A DNA stretch of 64,000 bases from Climacium dendroides (taxonomy: Eukaryota > Streptophyta > Bryopsida > Hypnales > Climaciaceae): assembly GCA_950106755.1 (NCBI GenBank), contig OX467082.1, positions 2,728,001 through 2,792,000 on the forward strand, in the 5' to 3' direction. Positions 25,440-37,385 of this stretch are shown piece after piece. The notes beneath the pieces are model-generated. The model saw only the letters and a program-made list of their open reading frames with translations. It made no database searches and had not been told where the DNA came from. The first letter of the stretch is position 1, and each line of letters begins with the position of its first letter. The translations under genes and the position numbers were made by a program.

Positions 25440-28400
25440 AGTCGGAAATTAGCTTGCAAAAAGCTCATCGTTGACGTCAAATCCCAAGCTCAAGTGTAGA
25501 TGGTTCAAATCTTGACAGAGAAATCCCCGTTGACGTATATGATCAAATCCCCAACATATCCAACCGACAAACATACTTCGAAAATATAAGCTCTCAATCT
25601 CCAATTTCTGGGACTGGCGAAGCAGAAACAGTTTACACGAAACCGAAAAAGCAGAGTAAACCAGAAAGACGAATCCAGTTAGAACAGGTTTTAAAATCCT
25701 GCCTATCAACTGTCCCGAGCGAAGTAAACTTGCACTCGCCCTTGAAGGCAGAACCCGCATTCTCCGTCTTCGGAATAGTTACAAGTGTCTGCCACAGAAA
25801 AAGTAGTTCATCGATAAACCAATCTCCATGGGTGGAATTTTCTAAGCAATAGACACCAGAAGCGAAAGCAGGAAAAAATTGATTGGAAAAGGTTTCAAAG
25901 AAGCCTGAATGTCAGCCGAAGGAAACGAATTAAGGTTCCAGCGAACGAAATCTCCTCGGATACTTCACTGCGTTCAAAAACTTCTCCCATCTCCACAATG
26001 TGCTAACCCCTCTGTCAAAGCAAGAGCAAATCGTCGATGAATGAACCCATAAGAAAGAAGGGTGCAAACTTATAACAATGCCCATTCGGCACACGGTAAA
26101 CAGGGAAAAGTGTTGAAAGGAAGCCTCTCTGTCAGGATGTCTTTGAATTTGATCTTGAGGTGAAAAAAGAACTCGGACCACCATCCTCTACCAGAGCACC
26201 GTCCATCGGTGTTGTTTGAATTTCTGTGCGACTCTGCCAACAAGCAGACTACAAATGAACCAGAGTCAAACATTTAAGCAACCTTAAAAAGCAGCAACCA
26301 AGGATGCGAAAGAACAGCGCTTGCAGTCACGACTTAACCAATTAAGTCCTATAGAAAGCTGGACGAAGCGTGGGCGAAAGAAAGTAAGCAAAGGGGGTCA
26401 AATAATCCTGGCAATCCATAGTCGACTGTCTTCAACGAATTAAAGTCCTCAAGCGAATTAAAATCCTCTAGAAATCCTCCCCACATCAAGGCTGCGCACA
26501 AAAAACATTCCCCATGCTGTAATAATCCGTGCCTCTCTACCAGAGACACACAATCCACCTCGAGGAGCCAAGCAATACATCTTCCCAACGAAGGATATTC
26601 CCGATGCAAAGATGCACAGATGAGGCAACTCAGAACTGAAATCAAAGGTGTGAAAAAAGTCTGAAAAAGCCTGCCGAATTGTCTTCAATGGATTGTAACA
26701 CCACACGTCCTCCAGACTTCCAGAAGTGCTGTGAAACTGTGCCGCTCTGCCAGAAAAAACCACCCTTGAAACTTGAAACAACTTAAACACCCCTGACTGC
26801 AAGTGAAGAAGCTACTCGGGAACAACCAAGTTCTGGATAATTAGGGATACAAGAAAAAGTCTGCAACAATCGCCTTGAACGAAATAATATCTTCAAATCA
26901 CTTCAACTTCACAATGTACACGATGTTTGTCCTTCGGATGGCTATGCAACTCTGAGGAAGTGCTAAGCATCAAATTACTGATGAATCGAACTAGATATTT
27001 CATTCGATGAAGCAGACAAAAAGTCCAACTTGAAAGCCCAGATGGCCAGATGGTGAGGGGTAGCCTGAGTGGAGATTGCCGTAAACGAACTAGATAATCA
27101 CTCATCCTTCAAAGGATGGCCTTGCTGGAGATATACTCGCCATCTGGCAACAAAACGCAAAATATTGATGAACCAAACCACGGCCCAAGCTTTTCTTCAA
27201 TGAACGAACCCGGACTGAAGACAAAAAGAAAATGAATCAAGGTTTCGAGGAATCCTGTGTGACAGCCTTCGGGAGAGAATCAAAACTCAGAGCGGATTGC
27301 GACTCTTCTTTGTTCTTTACAACGCACGGCTGCGCACAAAAAGCATTTCACCAAGAGTTGGCCCCGCTGTGAAAGCGAGAAGGATTCATCGATGAACTAC
27401 AACAGACGAGGAGGTGCATGACACGAAAAAAAATAATGACGAAGGTTCAAAGAAAGCCTGTCAGTCGGTCTTGCGCAAATTAAACCTTCAGTCGTTTCAA
27501 CCTTCTCCAAACTTGTCACTTCCAACGAGGACATACTTTCACATACTGTTCCAAATCTCTGCGACTACCAGATGCAGTTCATCCATGAACCAAATCATAT
27601 ATCAGGGTTGAATATGCTACATCTCAGGCGAATAACCAGCAGAGGAAAAACATGTAGGGTTTCAAATAAGCTTCTCTGTCAACTGTGTTGCACACGGTGG
27701 AATCTTCAGGCGAGTTAATTCTCCAAACACCATCCACGACGGAGGGTTAATGTGGACGCCTGTCCCTAGCACTTATGTGGAACTCTGCCAACCAGAAGAG
27801 GAACACGAATGAACCAGCATCACGCAGCGAGGGAAAGGGAGAAGATAGTAAGCAGTTCTTCCAAGGCTGACATTGATAACGGAATAGAGCGAAATAGAAA
27901 GCTCAAGAGCGAAATAGAAAGCTCAAAATACAATACGCGAACAGGATTCCCAAGCCTGTTAATCCGAAATAGGTTGTCTTCTACGAGTTAAAACACTCCA
28001 CGCATCCTCCTCACTCGTCTCCCACAAGCAACAATCTCCGTGACAGCGTGAGTTCCTGCTCCCCTACCAAAGAAAAAGATTCATCTCTGAAAAACCCAAT
28101 CAAACTCCATCTCCGACTAAAAAATGCTAGGAAAACAAATCTTCAATATATGTGATTGCGTCTTGAAATAGGGTGTGGGTATAGTTCCAAAAGAGCCTGT
28201 TATTCGGAAGCCGACTGTCGTCGAAGAGTGAAATTACTCCACGCATAAGGTAGAATCCCCGAAATGTTTCAATCCCTGCTTTCTGCCAGAGATAACGATC
28301 CACAACTGAAGAAACCACACCAAAGGACATATCCGCCTAAGCAACTCACGCACAGAATCTCACATAGAACAGATTAAACATCCTGAAGCAGGCGGAGGAA

Positions 28401-30400
28401 AGGAGTTCCAAAAATAGCCTGTCATTTAGGAGCCCTTGTCTTCAACGAATTAAAGTACTCCACAGACGTCCTCGCTTCAAAATCGAACGCAAGCCACATT
28501 CTCCGTGTTTTAGTTCATGTGTATGCCTCTGCCAGCCAGCCAGTCCACTGCTGAAGGAATCCAACTACAGCATATCTCCAACCACACATCCCACCCCGCG
28601 CTAAGGAAAAGAAAACAAATGGCTGACACAGGCGAGGAAATTCAAACAGGCAGTATGCAAAGTCCAAGGAGATCTATCAATCGGACGCCGCCTATCGTTG
28701 ACGAATTAGATTACTCCATAAATCCTCCCATTTCAGGCTTCGAACACACGCAACACTCTTCACCATGATACGAATATATGCCTCTGTCAAACACGGAGAA
28801 AACAAGGCCAAAACCGTCGAAATTATACAAAAAATTAAAAAATTAAAAATTCTTGAAACAGAATAGATGGTGCAAGCGATCATCTTCAAGCACGGAAGAG
28901 GCAGGGTTTCAAAGAAGTCTGTCAATCTGTTGACTGTTTCCAACGAAATCAGTTTACACCATGCAACCTCCTCACTTCAGGAGTAAGCACAAGCTATACT
29001 CTCCATATAAGTCTGAATCCCTGTCTCCTGCCAGAGACACAATCCACCCCATCCCACTAAAGCATATCTTCATCTAAAATTCGCATCCTAAAAAAAAGCG
29101 AATGGATGGGGACGAACTAAAATCTTGGAGCATGTGAATGTCCCACACTGTCAAACGAGTTGAACAAATTAAGATACTCTAACCACCCTCCGACTTCAGG
29201 CCATGCAATCTCATATTCTTCAAAAACTAGAAAGATCACCCTTGAAGAAGGCAACTGAGGCATTGGACAGGTCACACAAGTCGCTAATCAACAGAAAATA
29301 GTAGAAATCTTGAATCAAGGTTCGTATAGGGTTGCAAAAGAGCCTGTCAATTCGAAGTCGATCATCTTCAACGAATTAAAATACTCCAAACACGCTCCCC
29401 ACGGGTACAAGCAGCATTCTTCACGATCTCGCGAGTCTGTGACCCTCTCCCAAAGGTAGGCCCGTACACATCATATCACCGCCCAAACAACTCACGGTCG
29501 CAAACAGGCTAACAGCTGAATAAGAGGCAATCGGAAATCTTGAAACAAGGAAATTGTAAGGTTCGAAGGAGCCTGTTAATCTGAAGCCAAACGTCTTGAA
29601 CGAATTAAATTACTCCCTCCTCCCGATAGCTACACAAGCGCCACCCGCCATGCTCTCAAAAATACCTGCTCCTCTCCTACAGGAGACAGAGTCCACCTCA
29701 ACCCAATCGGCGACCAACAACTCACCCACGCAAGATGCTAAACAACTGAAGAAGAGGAAGCAGGCGAAAATCTCGAATAAGAGCATGATTAGAGTTTTAA
29801 AAGAGCCTGTCAATCTGGAGACAGCCCTCTTCAGCGATTCAAAATACTCCACACATCTCCACACGGCCTCCTCCTATCCAAAGCAGAATTTTCCATGATC
29901 TCACCAATCTGTGCCTCTCTGCAACAGAAAAAACCTTCTGCGTCTGAAAAAAAATCGCACAAATCCATTTTAACGAACTAACGCAAAGCGCTAGAATATC
30001 AAGAACGGATAATCAGGGTTCCGAATAAGGCCGTCTGACGATCGTCTTAAGAAAATCATCTTCAAATCGCTCCTCCTCACGACCGCGCACTCGCCATACG
30101 ATCGAAACCCTAGAAATTCTGCCAGACAGAAAACCACCACCCATAGGAGAAACAAAAAATTCGACGCCAGAAAACGGCACAAGGCAGATCGAATCAGAGT
30201 CCAAAGTACCCCGCTCGACAATCATCTCGGGCAAATCAGGATATCGCTCCAAATAACCGCGCATCGCGAACACCCCGAAAACCTAACCCTAGGGGTCTGC
30301 CAAGCACAGCACACAGGAGAGAAACTCGATGCCTGAAACGGCACAAGGCTGCCTGAAATCAATCACGACTGTAAAATAGACCGTCCGACGGCCTCTTAAG
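25440..30400 (-). repeat. Degenerate ~230-bp tandem array (about 20 units)
   Basis: A diverged signature recurs: plus strand AGCCTGTCAATC, then about 15 nt, CTTCAACGAATTAAA, then TACTCCA. Clear copies start near 27950, 28195, 28415, 28655, 28905, 29335, 29565 and 29795, with weaker ones from ~25890 to 27670 and CpG-rich ones near 30015 and 30320. Spacing is mostly 215-250 bp. Many units share a second block, CTGCCAGAGACACAATCCAC-like, between signatures. Divergence is greatest to the left; the units nearest 30.4 kb keep many CpGs. On the minus strand several units stay open and spell loosely related peptides (such as VEYFESLKRAVSRLTGSF or LFDDSRLPNNRLFWNY). Whether the unit was once an exon or is a satellite is not decided. 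Confidence 0.65.
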
Positions 30401-30608
30401 CAAATCAATCGACATCTCCATATCGCTCCTCACAAAAACGTCGAAACCCTAGAGATCTGCCAAGTATAAGATCGTCCCTGAAGCAACGGCACACGGGAGG
30501 TACGAAATTCGACGCCTGAAAAGCAGAAGGAAGATTGAAATCGAAGCCAAATTCACCAAAGCGGCCTCGATTCGATTCCACAGATGTCTGCTCCCACAGA
30601 CCCGCCAT
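30364..30608 (-). CDS. Possible first exon of an unidentified minus-strand gene
   Basis: The open frame starts at ATG 30608 (MAGLWEQTSVESNRGRFGEF...) and runs into the first CpG-rich unit of the tandem array. It lies about 80 bp downstream of a good TATA box on the minus strand (CTATAAAAGAG, near 30690-30702). No domain is recognised. It may be a leader exon now attached to the repeat array, or non-coding transcript sequence. Support comes from position and composition only. Confidence 0.3.
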
Positions 30609-30659
30609 CTTCTCGTTCTCAGCGGCCTCCAATGTCCTGCGTGCATCACCCAAATTCTG

Positions 30660-31000
30660 GAGTAATAAAATTGCAGAGGGTAGGCAACTCTTTTATAGGC
30701 AACAGGAAGAGTCCAGAAAGATCGAGAAAAAGAACGCGGCAGCTGCGGACAGGGATAGAAGCGTAAAGTGAGGTCTGCTGGACGTGTGGAAGACGGTTTG
30801 TTCTTATGGTGAGTTGGTGACGTTGCTTCCTGGACACGTATGTAGAAACGCGGAAGATTTTTGGCCAAGGGCGGTGGTTACGGATGGATGATGCGTCGTC
30901 ATGGATGAAGAAGAGGGATGGATATTTGTGGATGAATGTTTTATCGATCCATAAACCGCCCTTCAGTTACCTGCACTGCAAACTTAAATTATATAAATAT
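30660..31000. promoter_or_regulatory. Possible bidirectional promoter
   Basis: A minus-strand TATA box (CTATAAAAGAG, about 30690-30702) faces left toward the tandem array. A plus-strand TATA-like box (TTATATAAATATG, about 30988-31001) faces right toward the GulLO-like pseudogene, whose ATG is at 31156. The two lie about 290 bp apart. Start sites are inferred only from these boxes. Confidence 0.45.
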
Positions 31001-31155
31001 GACTCAATTGTGGAGAATTTATACCTATTTAGGATATTCACTTTTACTTTTACTTTCCTTTGCCTTTAACTGTTTTTTACTTTACAGCTTGCAGAGAAGC
31101 TCTGGATAAGGCGTATGTTTGGAAACAGATCGCTTGTTGTACTGCTGTAGGTTGC

Positions 31156-32781
31156 ATGGAAGCATTCAAAATGATGTCGCAAGGATTCAAGGTGTTGTGG
31201 CTTCTCACTACATGTACAGCTCTGCTTCTATGCACAGCGTCGGCTCAAGAAGGGAGCAGCGAGGCCTCCCACAAAAACTTCGGAACGACGCTGTACTCCA
31301 GTGGCAGCTTCCTCAGCACGACCGACCTCCACTTAACCCCCACCAGTACGCAGGAAGTCAGCTACCTCATCAAGCTTCTGACGTCCAGCGACAAGTCGGT
31401 GAAAATCCGTGCCACTCGTCCTGGATTTCATAGCGGAGCTGGGTTCGTCTGCACAGGAAAGAGAGACAACACCAAGCAAGAATTCAAAGCAACTCCCAGC
31501 AATAGAAACTCCCAGCCAGAGTCGTTCAGCATGCTTCTCCATCTCATGAATCATGTTGTCTCTGTTGATACAGCTTACAATCGAGGCAGGTATGACGCTC
31601 CTCGACCTGGTAAATGCAGCTGAAGCCAACAACATGTCCATTCGAGCTGGGGCTATTTCAGTGTATTCGAATTTGACGGTGGGTGGAAGCATTTCAGCGT
31701 CAGCACATGGAACTGGGCTCGGGGTTGTCTGTCAGCAGTTTAGGAATGCTGGTGAGGAAGATCAAGTGGGTGAACGCCAAGGGGGAGATCATTGTAAGCA
31801 ACTCGGAAACCAATAATACGGAGGTGAACGCCTTGATAGGGGGTCTGGGCTTGTTGGGCATCATCACAGAGCTCACTTTGCAGCTGGAAGCGAACTCGAG
31901 GACATAGAAGCGCGAGATCTGAATGATGCGAATATTGTAGCTGATCTGAAACATATGTTGAAGGATGAAACGCCGCATATCATCGCGCTGCAGACAAGCT
32001 GAATGCAGGTCAGCAAAACCGAATTCACCACATACCCCTCATATTCTACTGCAACCCTAAAACCTAATTCCAACCCTTAATGATGCTCCAAGTCTGTCTC
32101 CGCCCACCGTTTGTCTGAATGTAGGTGTCTGTAGCGTGGAGGAGCCGGATAAACGGACCCCGCTTCTCACTGATGAAGATGGAACCCCAATCCATCGCGC
32201 CACTGTCCCCACGAACTACGTCATGGTCGGACCTGACTGCTCTCCCAAATGCATCTTCACTGTTCAACACATGAAAGCAAGTGCTGAAGACATGGAATTC
32301 ACGATCAAAGCTTCTCAGCTGGAGGGTTGGGTGGAGGATGTGCGAGCCATAATCCAAACCGAACTTCAAGAGGTGCAAGACCGACCTGACAAGCGTTACG
32401 GCAAAGGCAAGGTCAAGCCGTGCTTGCCTCCTGGAACGATCTGGCTGCGGTTCGGAAAAAGGCTCCAAGGGACTAGTGCCGGCACAGAGGATGCGGCCTT
32501 CGTGCAATGGACGTCTCTGACTTCAGCCAGCGCAAGCAAACCGGCCTGGCAAGCAATCCACCATGATCCAGACCATTGAGCAGCTCAGTTTGTGTAAATA
32601 CAAGGCGCGCCCGCATCGGGGGAAGAATCACGAGCGCGTCTTCCGACACCCCAAGTGCCATATGCGAGACAATTTTCCAGCTGGGAGCTTTGAGCAGATT
32701 CTCAAATTGCAGCAACATCATGATCCTATGGCCGGCTCACAAAATGGAAAACCAGCTTGTGTTGTCATAACCGGTTGTTGA
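31156..32781 (+). pseudogene. L-gulonolactone-oxidase-like FAD oxidase, frameshifted
   Basis: Functional relatives are FAD-linked aldonolactone oxidases of ascorbate metabolism. An N-terminal signal-like segment (VLWLLTTCTALLLCTASA) is followed by the FAD_binding_4 start (KIRATRPGFHSGAGFVCTG), IEAGMTLLDLVNAAEANNMS, VGGSISASAHGTGLG and GLGLLGIITELTLQLE. The ALO C-terminal domain then shows KRTPLLTDEDG, GWVEDVRAIIQTEL and EQLSLCKYKARPHRGKNHER. These pieces lie in at least four frame segments (changes near 31575, 31710, 31900 and 32550), and there is an in-frame TGA near 31999. The normally conserved HWGK motif reads HRGK. Intron removal does not explain the frame changes because conserved motifs are split without splice borders. 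Confidence 0.8.
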
Positions 32782-35700
32782 CTTTTGAATGCTAACATGG
32801 CACATCCTATTGGCAACCCATTACAAGTTGCAACTCATAACCTTCTTTCCTTTCAACTTGCTTTCTACACCCTTGGATCATGAAGATCAAAGGTTATGAT
32901 AGAAAAATGTACAACCAGTTATGTACGATAACCTATTTGTCACTAGCATGGTTCATTGGTTATCTAATACATACCCGCCCTCAAGCTCAGTCATTGTCCA
33001 TGTTTTTTTTTAATTTTTGGTCTTTCAATTGTTTGTCTTGACATTTTTGACTTTTCAACACTATTCACTACTTGACACTGTTGGCACCATTGATTGATTG
33101 GCACTCTTGTATTTTTTTTAAATCTTAATTGTGCTTAGGAACTCTTTGCTTTCAATTTAGGTTGTAAAAACCTAAAATAAAAATAAATAAATAAATAAAT
33201 AAATAAAATCATGATTCTCTCTCTAATTAACAACTTCAAAGACAATATGAGGGGATGCTTTGGATGCAACTCTTCACAATGCACACCTCCTAGTCTAACA
33301 GGATGGAGAAAATCCAACACTAAATATAAAAATAATATAATATAAAAATAATATAATATAAAAATAATATTTACATATATACATAGAGAGAGAATTAGAA
33401 AGAAAAAAGTATGGGTAAAATGTAAAAGATAAAGCTTTTATTAGAACCACTATAGTTATTTTCGGATGTAGGACTATGTGGAGCTATCTATTTTTTAATT
33501 ATGAAAATTTAGTTCTATAATTAGTCAAACACATTCATTTGTACAAAATTTGCTAGCTCAAACTTTCACATAAATTATCTAGATGGCATGAATTAAATCT
33601 TTTTATTTTTTTGAATAATCAAAGCATCCCTTTATACTTAAAGTTATTAATTGGAGAAAGACTCAAACATTATTGTATGGCTTCTACCAACCCATGTCCA
33701 ATCCAATCTATAATAACCTCAATACCAATTGCTAACTTTTATTGCCATAATGCATTGATTTGCATTGATTTGAGGCTAATTCAAAGTAAATTGATGACAA
33801 TGTGTAATGAAGGCATAGATTTTGTCTATTTGAAACACTTGTTATCCACATCTCATACAATCAACTTCCTAAAGGGAGCCCTAAAGTAAGCAATTAATTC
33901 CTTTATTTGTCGAAAAATGGGACTTTTTCAAGATGTTCAAAATGGAAGTTTGGACTAGAATGGAGTAGTTTTTTTTATTTTATAAATAGACCTTTTGAAA
34001 TATGGCATCTCTTTGGAGCCACATAATTTCACAAGTTCAACTAAGTCGATTTTTGGAGAAGTAGAAACCATGCAAGCCATTTCATATGAACATGATTATA
34101 TCTCATAATCATGTCTTTTAATCCTTAAAGGAGTAGATCCATTGTAAAATAGTCAAACATCATGTCTAAACTAAATTTTCCTTTTTAAATTGTGTTCAAA
34201 TATCACTCTTATATTTTTATTATATGACACTGTGAATTGTCAATTATTGTGGAAAAAAATTCATGAAAATTGTTATAGTTATAGAGTATACTTTTTAGAC
34301 TACAAAATAGAAAAAATATTTCAATTGATTTGAAATTATTTCAAGTGGTACAAGTAGCAACGGAAATTAATATGAAAATTCTCAAGTAGTTGTTTAATTT
34401 TTTACACCCAAAACACCACTAGTAATTATTTTCAAGTCAAATTTTCACTATCAAACAAAATTTATCCTATTTTATAATTGATATATAGAATCTTGATGTT
34501 TTTCATGTGTGAAAATGTGAGTTTTCTATTGACATTGATTTTTTTTAATAAATTTTGATGGAAAAATCAAATAATTGTAATTTTCTAAAGTAAAAAGTGG
34601 AAATAAAATTATATCAATTAAAATGTATATTTGAATAGTCTGGTATTTTTACCCTAAATGAAGGTTAGAATGAAAAACATAATTCTTTTAAATTTTTAAA
34701 AACATTTTAAACACAAAAAATTTGAATTAAAAACACACAATATAGATTTTGACACTTACAGCTTCCAATTGATATAATTCTTTCAATTTTTCAATTCTTT
34801 CAAAATTTTAAAATGGGATAGAAATTAAACTTAAATTATGAAATGGAATAGAGCATTTTTTTAGATTAAAAATACATTCCAATAATGGATATTTTAAAAG
34901 TTAGAATGAGAATTAACCAAATCACATTCATTTTTTGGATGCGTAGACCTTAAAGGTTAACCCTTGACATGTGTCAAAGCAAACATTTTTAGATGTTAAA
35001 AATTCATAGGATTTGAAGTTCATAGAAAATTATCCATCAAAGTTCTACCGAGTCATTTTACCTTGTTGGCATTGTTGAATTTTTTTTTTAAATTTCCACA
35101 TAAAAGACAAATTGGGAAGAATGGGAAGAGCAATTGAAATTATATTTTTTTGACAAAGTATGAAGTTGTTATAAATTTTGGAGTATAAGGTGGAATTGTC
35201 CAATACCACCATTTATCCAATTCTACCACCTACAGGTTCCTCCCATTTCTGTCACTGGCCTATCTATTACCACAATCTTACTAATCCATGATCATGATGG
35301 CAATGCACTAGGGAGCAAACACATCAGCCCATGCTTCAACAATGGTCTGATCATGCTTCAACAAGGGCGAGAACAAGGGTCTACCCACAATTTAACATTA
35401 ACTTTGAAAAATCACAAAAAATTCAATTCTTATCGGAATGTCTTCATTCTTTTTGCAATTGACTTCTCTCAAACAATTCAGTCCCTGAAAAATATGAGAG
35501 CTCATAAATAGCTTCTCCAAAGTACCTAGATAGCAAATCTATATAATAGTAATGGGTAGTTCTACCTTACTACCCAATTGGCCCAAAAGAGAGTCAAAAA
35601 GATTCCCTTAGTTCCCATGGAACTTTTTTTTATTATCAATCTTCATGCAACATAAATCCATATGGCACTTGTCCATTCAAAAATCTTGATATCCTACAAA

Positions 35701-37385
35701 TAAGGCAATCTTAAATATAGAAGAATCCTCTAGGTAGTTCTTTAAGTTGTCAAAATAATCCTCTACTAAGGCAATAAAATAGGAGGTCCTAAAATGGATA
35801 AAGCTTTAAAATGGTCTTTTAGCAAAGAAGTACATTTACACTCTTCATTGCACCATTAGTCTTGAAAAAAATTTCCACATATTCTAAATATTTGTCTCTA
35901 ACTTTTTACCACTTGAATGTCAAATAAAAATAAATTCTTCATTGCACAAGAAATAATTGGACTCGTGTACTACTAGTTCACTTAACCTCTTTGCATTGCA
36001 AGGTGATTTAAAGTATTCTAGATTGTGAACATCATATATTGTACTTACAAATGGTGAAACTCCTTATTTTTGTGAAGAACAAAAATTCCACTCCCAAGAC
36101 TCGAAGTTTCAATGTTTCTCAATCAAATAGGGTGAAATTTTTTCTACAAATTGCCTTATTTATTTAATACACTTTGGTGTTGTTGGATTTTTAAAAAATA
36201 ATTAATTTTGGATTTTAGAAAATACATTGAAAATCAACAACTTTGGACTTTTTTTTCTTCCAAAACACCAAAACACCCTCTGCCATTCTTTAGGGGATAA
36301 TGTAATACCATTGAAAAATCTATACCTTAAATTTGTTTGTTTGTTTTGTTTTGTTTGTTTCGAATTGAAATCTTCTGGACCATGCATCCCCAATTATGTT
36401 GGAAAGCCCTCAAGGAGGAGGGGTGCACCAACTTTGTTTCGTGACATTCTGACTCAATGAGAAAGTTATGCATTTTTGAGTTATTTTTGGTTCTAAAAAA
36501 ATTAGAAAATTACTTTTACTTTTCTTTTGACTGTGGCAACAGCACAAGGCGCACTAGAATATATAAAATGACTTGGGTTAGATGTTGATTCCATTTTTTC
36601 TTTCGATTGAGATTTACTGAAAAATACTTCTAAGAGTTTAGCTTCCCCCAAAATGCAAATCAGCTGGCCAATTATGGACCTCCTCCCTTACTTACAGTGA
36701 AAGCAAAACGGAACAGATAAACAACTCCGTTGGTGAAGCTCCGTTAGATAGACAGATAGACAACTCCGTTAGTGCTTGACAATTGCATAGCACGCGTTCC
36801 GTTGGATGTCAGATAGCATTGCGAGTTTCCGACCCAAGTGCGAGAAGTGTGCGTGCGAATTCTTGCACGTATGTACAGCTGATGTCAGCTGATCATGGCT
36901 CTCGAAACCCCACATTCTAACCCAAGTAGTTATCCTGAAAATTAACTTACATTCTTCCATATCCTGAAGCTTGAATGAACACTAAAAGGTGCCAGCAGAT
37001 TCTCAACTACGCGAGCACAGATCTTGTTCTTCCATCCCTTCTACATGTTCATTACTAAGAAATACTGCCCTTCACACAAATTGCCTGCTGAGACTTAATT
37101 TGTCGACTGGCATACGGACCGCATGATCCCAATGGCAGTGACGACCGCTAAAGATCAGGCTTTGTGTATTCCAACCGCAAACAAAGTCGACACAATGAGT
37201 ATGATAACAATGAATATATTCTGTCGGCGAGTAAATCCGGGCGCTTTCAGAGGTTTCACCAACGGCTCAGCCTGGATGGTTGACATGAGTATTCATATGA
37301 GTATTCGCATTTAGGTGAACCTATTTGTGTATGGCACAGGATAAGATGCTAATTAGACTAACTACACTATTTATTTTCCATCATT
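32782..37385. other. AT-rich intergenic DNA with simple repeats
   Basis: No gene is supported. An (AAAT)n tract lies at about 33176-33207 and an (AATATAATATAAA)-type tract at about 33326-33372. Around 34950 the word TTAACCCTTGACA may be one end of a TTAA-flanked element without a visible partner. 36700-37300 has balanced composition and may be 3' flank of the kinase gene on the minus strand. Confidence 0.5.
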
